A DNA stretch of 64,000 nucleotides. It comes from Paenibacillus lacisoli. GTDB lineage: Bacteria; Bacillota; Bacilli; Paenibacillales; Paenibacillaceae. The DNA is taken from the NCBI RefSeq assembly GCF_030580655.1, contig NZ_JAUQTB010000011.1, forward strand, positions 1 through 64,000, given 5' to 3'. The position numbers and the translations under genes are program-made. The notes beneath the pieces are model-generated. The model did no database searches and was not told the origin of the DNA. It saw nothing but the letters and a program-made list of their open reading frames with translations. The stretch's first letter is position 1, and the number at the start of each line of letters is the position of its first letter. Shown here piece after piece: positions 63,851-64,000 of this stretch.

Positions 63851-64000
63851 TCATCCCTGGTAGCTGTCGCGCCAATGCAGCCATCTGCGCTCGAACAGTC
63901 TTACAAGGGAGTCAATAACCTTACCAACGACTGCAAATATCAGAATACCGACGAAAATAACCGGCGTATCCGAATTTTGCTTCGCTTCATTAATCAAAAA
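63851..64000 (-). CDS. ABC transporter permease, C-terminal end (SsuC-type, cut by window edge)
   Basis: The last 49 codons of an ABC permease run from the right edge to TGA 63851. They read DTPVIFVGILIFAVVGKVID and then LVRLFERRWLHW, which is the usual end of SsuC/TauC-like permeases: a last membrane segment and a basic tail. It starts the visible part of the operon and fits the sulfonate-type binding protein downstream. Confidence 0.85.
   Translation of the reverse strand, partial: FLINEAKQNSDTPVIFVGILIFAVVGKVIDSLVRLFERRWLHWRDSYQG

Overview
The window looks like chromosomal DNA from a Paenibacillus-type Bacillota. Support for this comes from strong AAGGAGG ribosome sites, frequent TTG/GTG starts, U-tract hairpin terminators, a T-box leader, CcpA-type cre boxes, a Fur box, a YjcZ-like 34-residue protein, copper-amine-oxidase-type stalk domains, and many secreted or intracellular polysaccharide enzymes (GH11, GH13, GH30, GH42, PL10). 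No rRNA, tRNA, CRISPR array, prophage or insertion sequence was seen.

Layout. 1-4.2 kb: a secreted DNRLRE/YD-repeat protein followed by the start of an RHS-type protein, a SUMF1-fold lipoprotein, and a GH11 xylanase broken by a 2-base deletion. 4.4-10 kb: a PUA-like protein in an operon with a LysR regulator, facing an MFS transporter; an HPr-like protein without the usual histidine; and a second LysR gene facing a DapA-family aldolase. 10-16.5 kb: a stalk-domain protein, a membrane PAS-GGDEF protein frameshifted near its C-terminus, a VOC protein, a Gfo/Idh oxidoreductase, and an MFS/TetR drug-efflux pair. 16.5-25.3 kb: GH13 alpha-amylase, a second Gfo/Idh protein, a DAO-type FAD oxidase, a decayed CotH/stalk gene, a NodB deacetylase, a CstR-like regulator with two rhodanese-fold genes and a palindromic operator, a VanY remnant, a radical-SAM SPL-like protein and two small proteins.

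25.3-34.8 kb: an aminotransferase, a type III PKS/methyltransferase/FAD-oxidoreductase operon, two aldo-keto reductases with an HxlR regulator, and an ammonium transporter whose start overlaps the stop of an unknown helical protein. 34.8-47.2 kb: a four-PAS hybrid histidine kinase, PutP, a PL10 pectate lyase with a cre box, a feoA-feoB-Cys-rich iron(II) operon with a perfect Fur box, asd behind a T-box leader, and an unusual 800-residue polyprenyl-synthetase-like protein. 47.4-58.8 kb: trhO, then a sugar cluster (GH42, GPH symporter, GH30, AraC, sugar isomerase, two Gfo/Idh dehydrogenases, AraC). 58.8-64 kb: a sulfonate-type ABC transporter operon (permease cut by the right edge) that interleaves two paralogous pairs of AprA-like flavoprotein and AprB-like double [4Fe-4S] ferredoxin.

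Main themes are plant polysaccharide use under carbon catabolite control, sulfur handling at three loci (CstR/rhodanese, TrhO, the flavoprotein/ferredoxin/ABC operon), and several decayed or frameshifted genes between 3.5 and 24 kb. The best candidate for a poorly described system is the flavoprotein/ferredoxin/ABC operon; the 800-residue isoprenoid enzyme is second.
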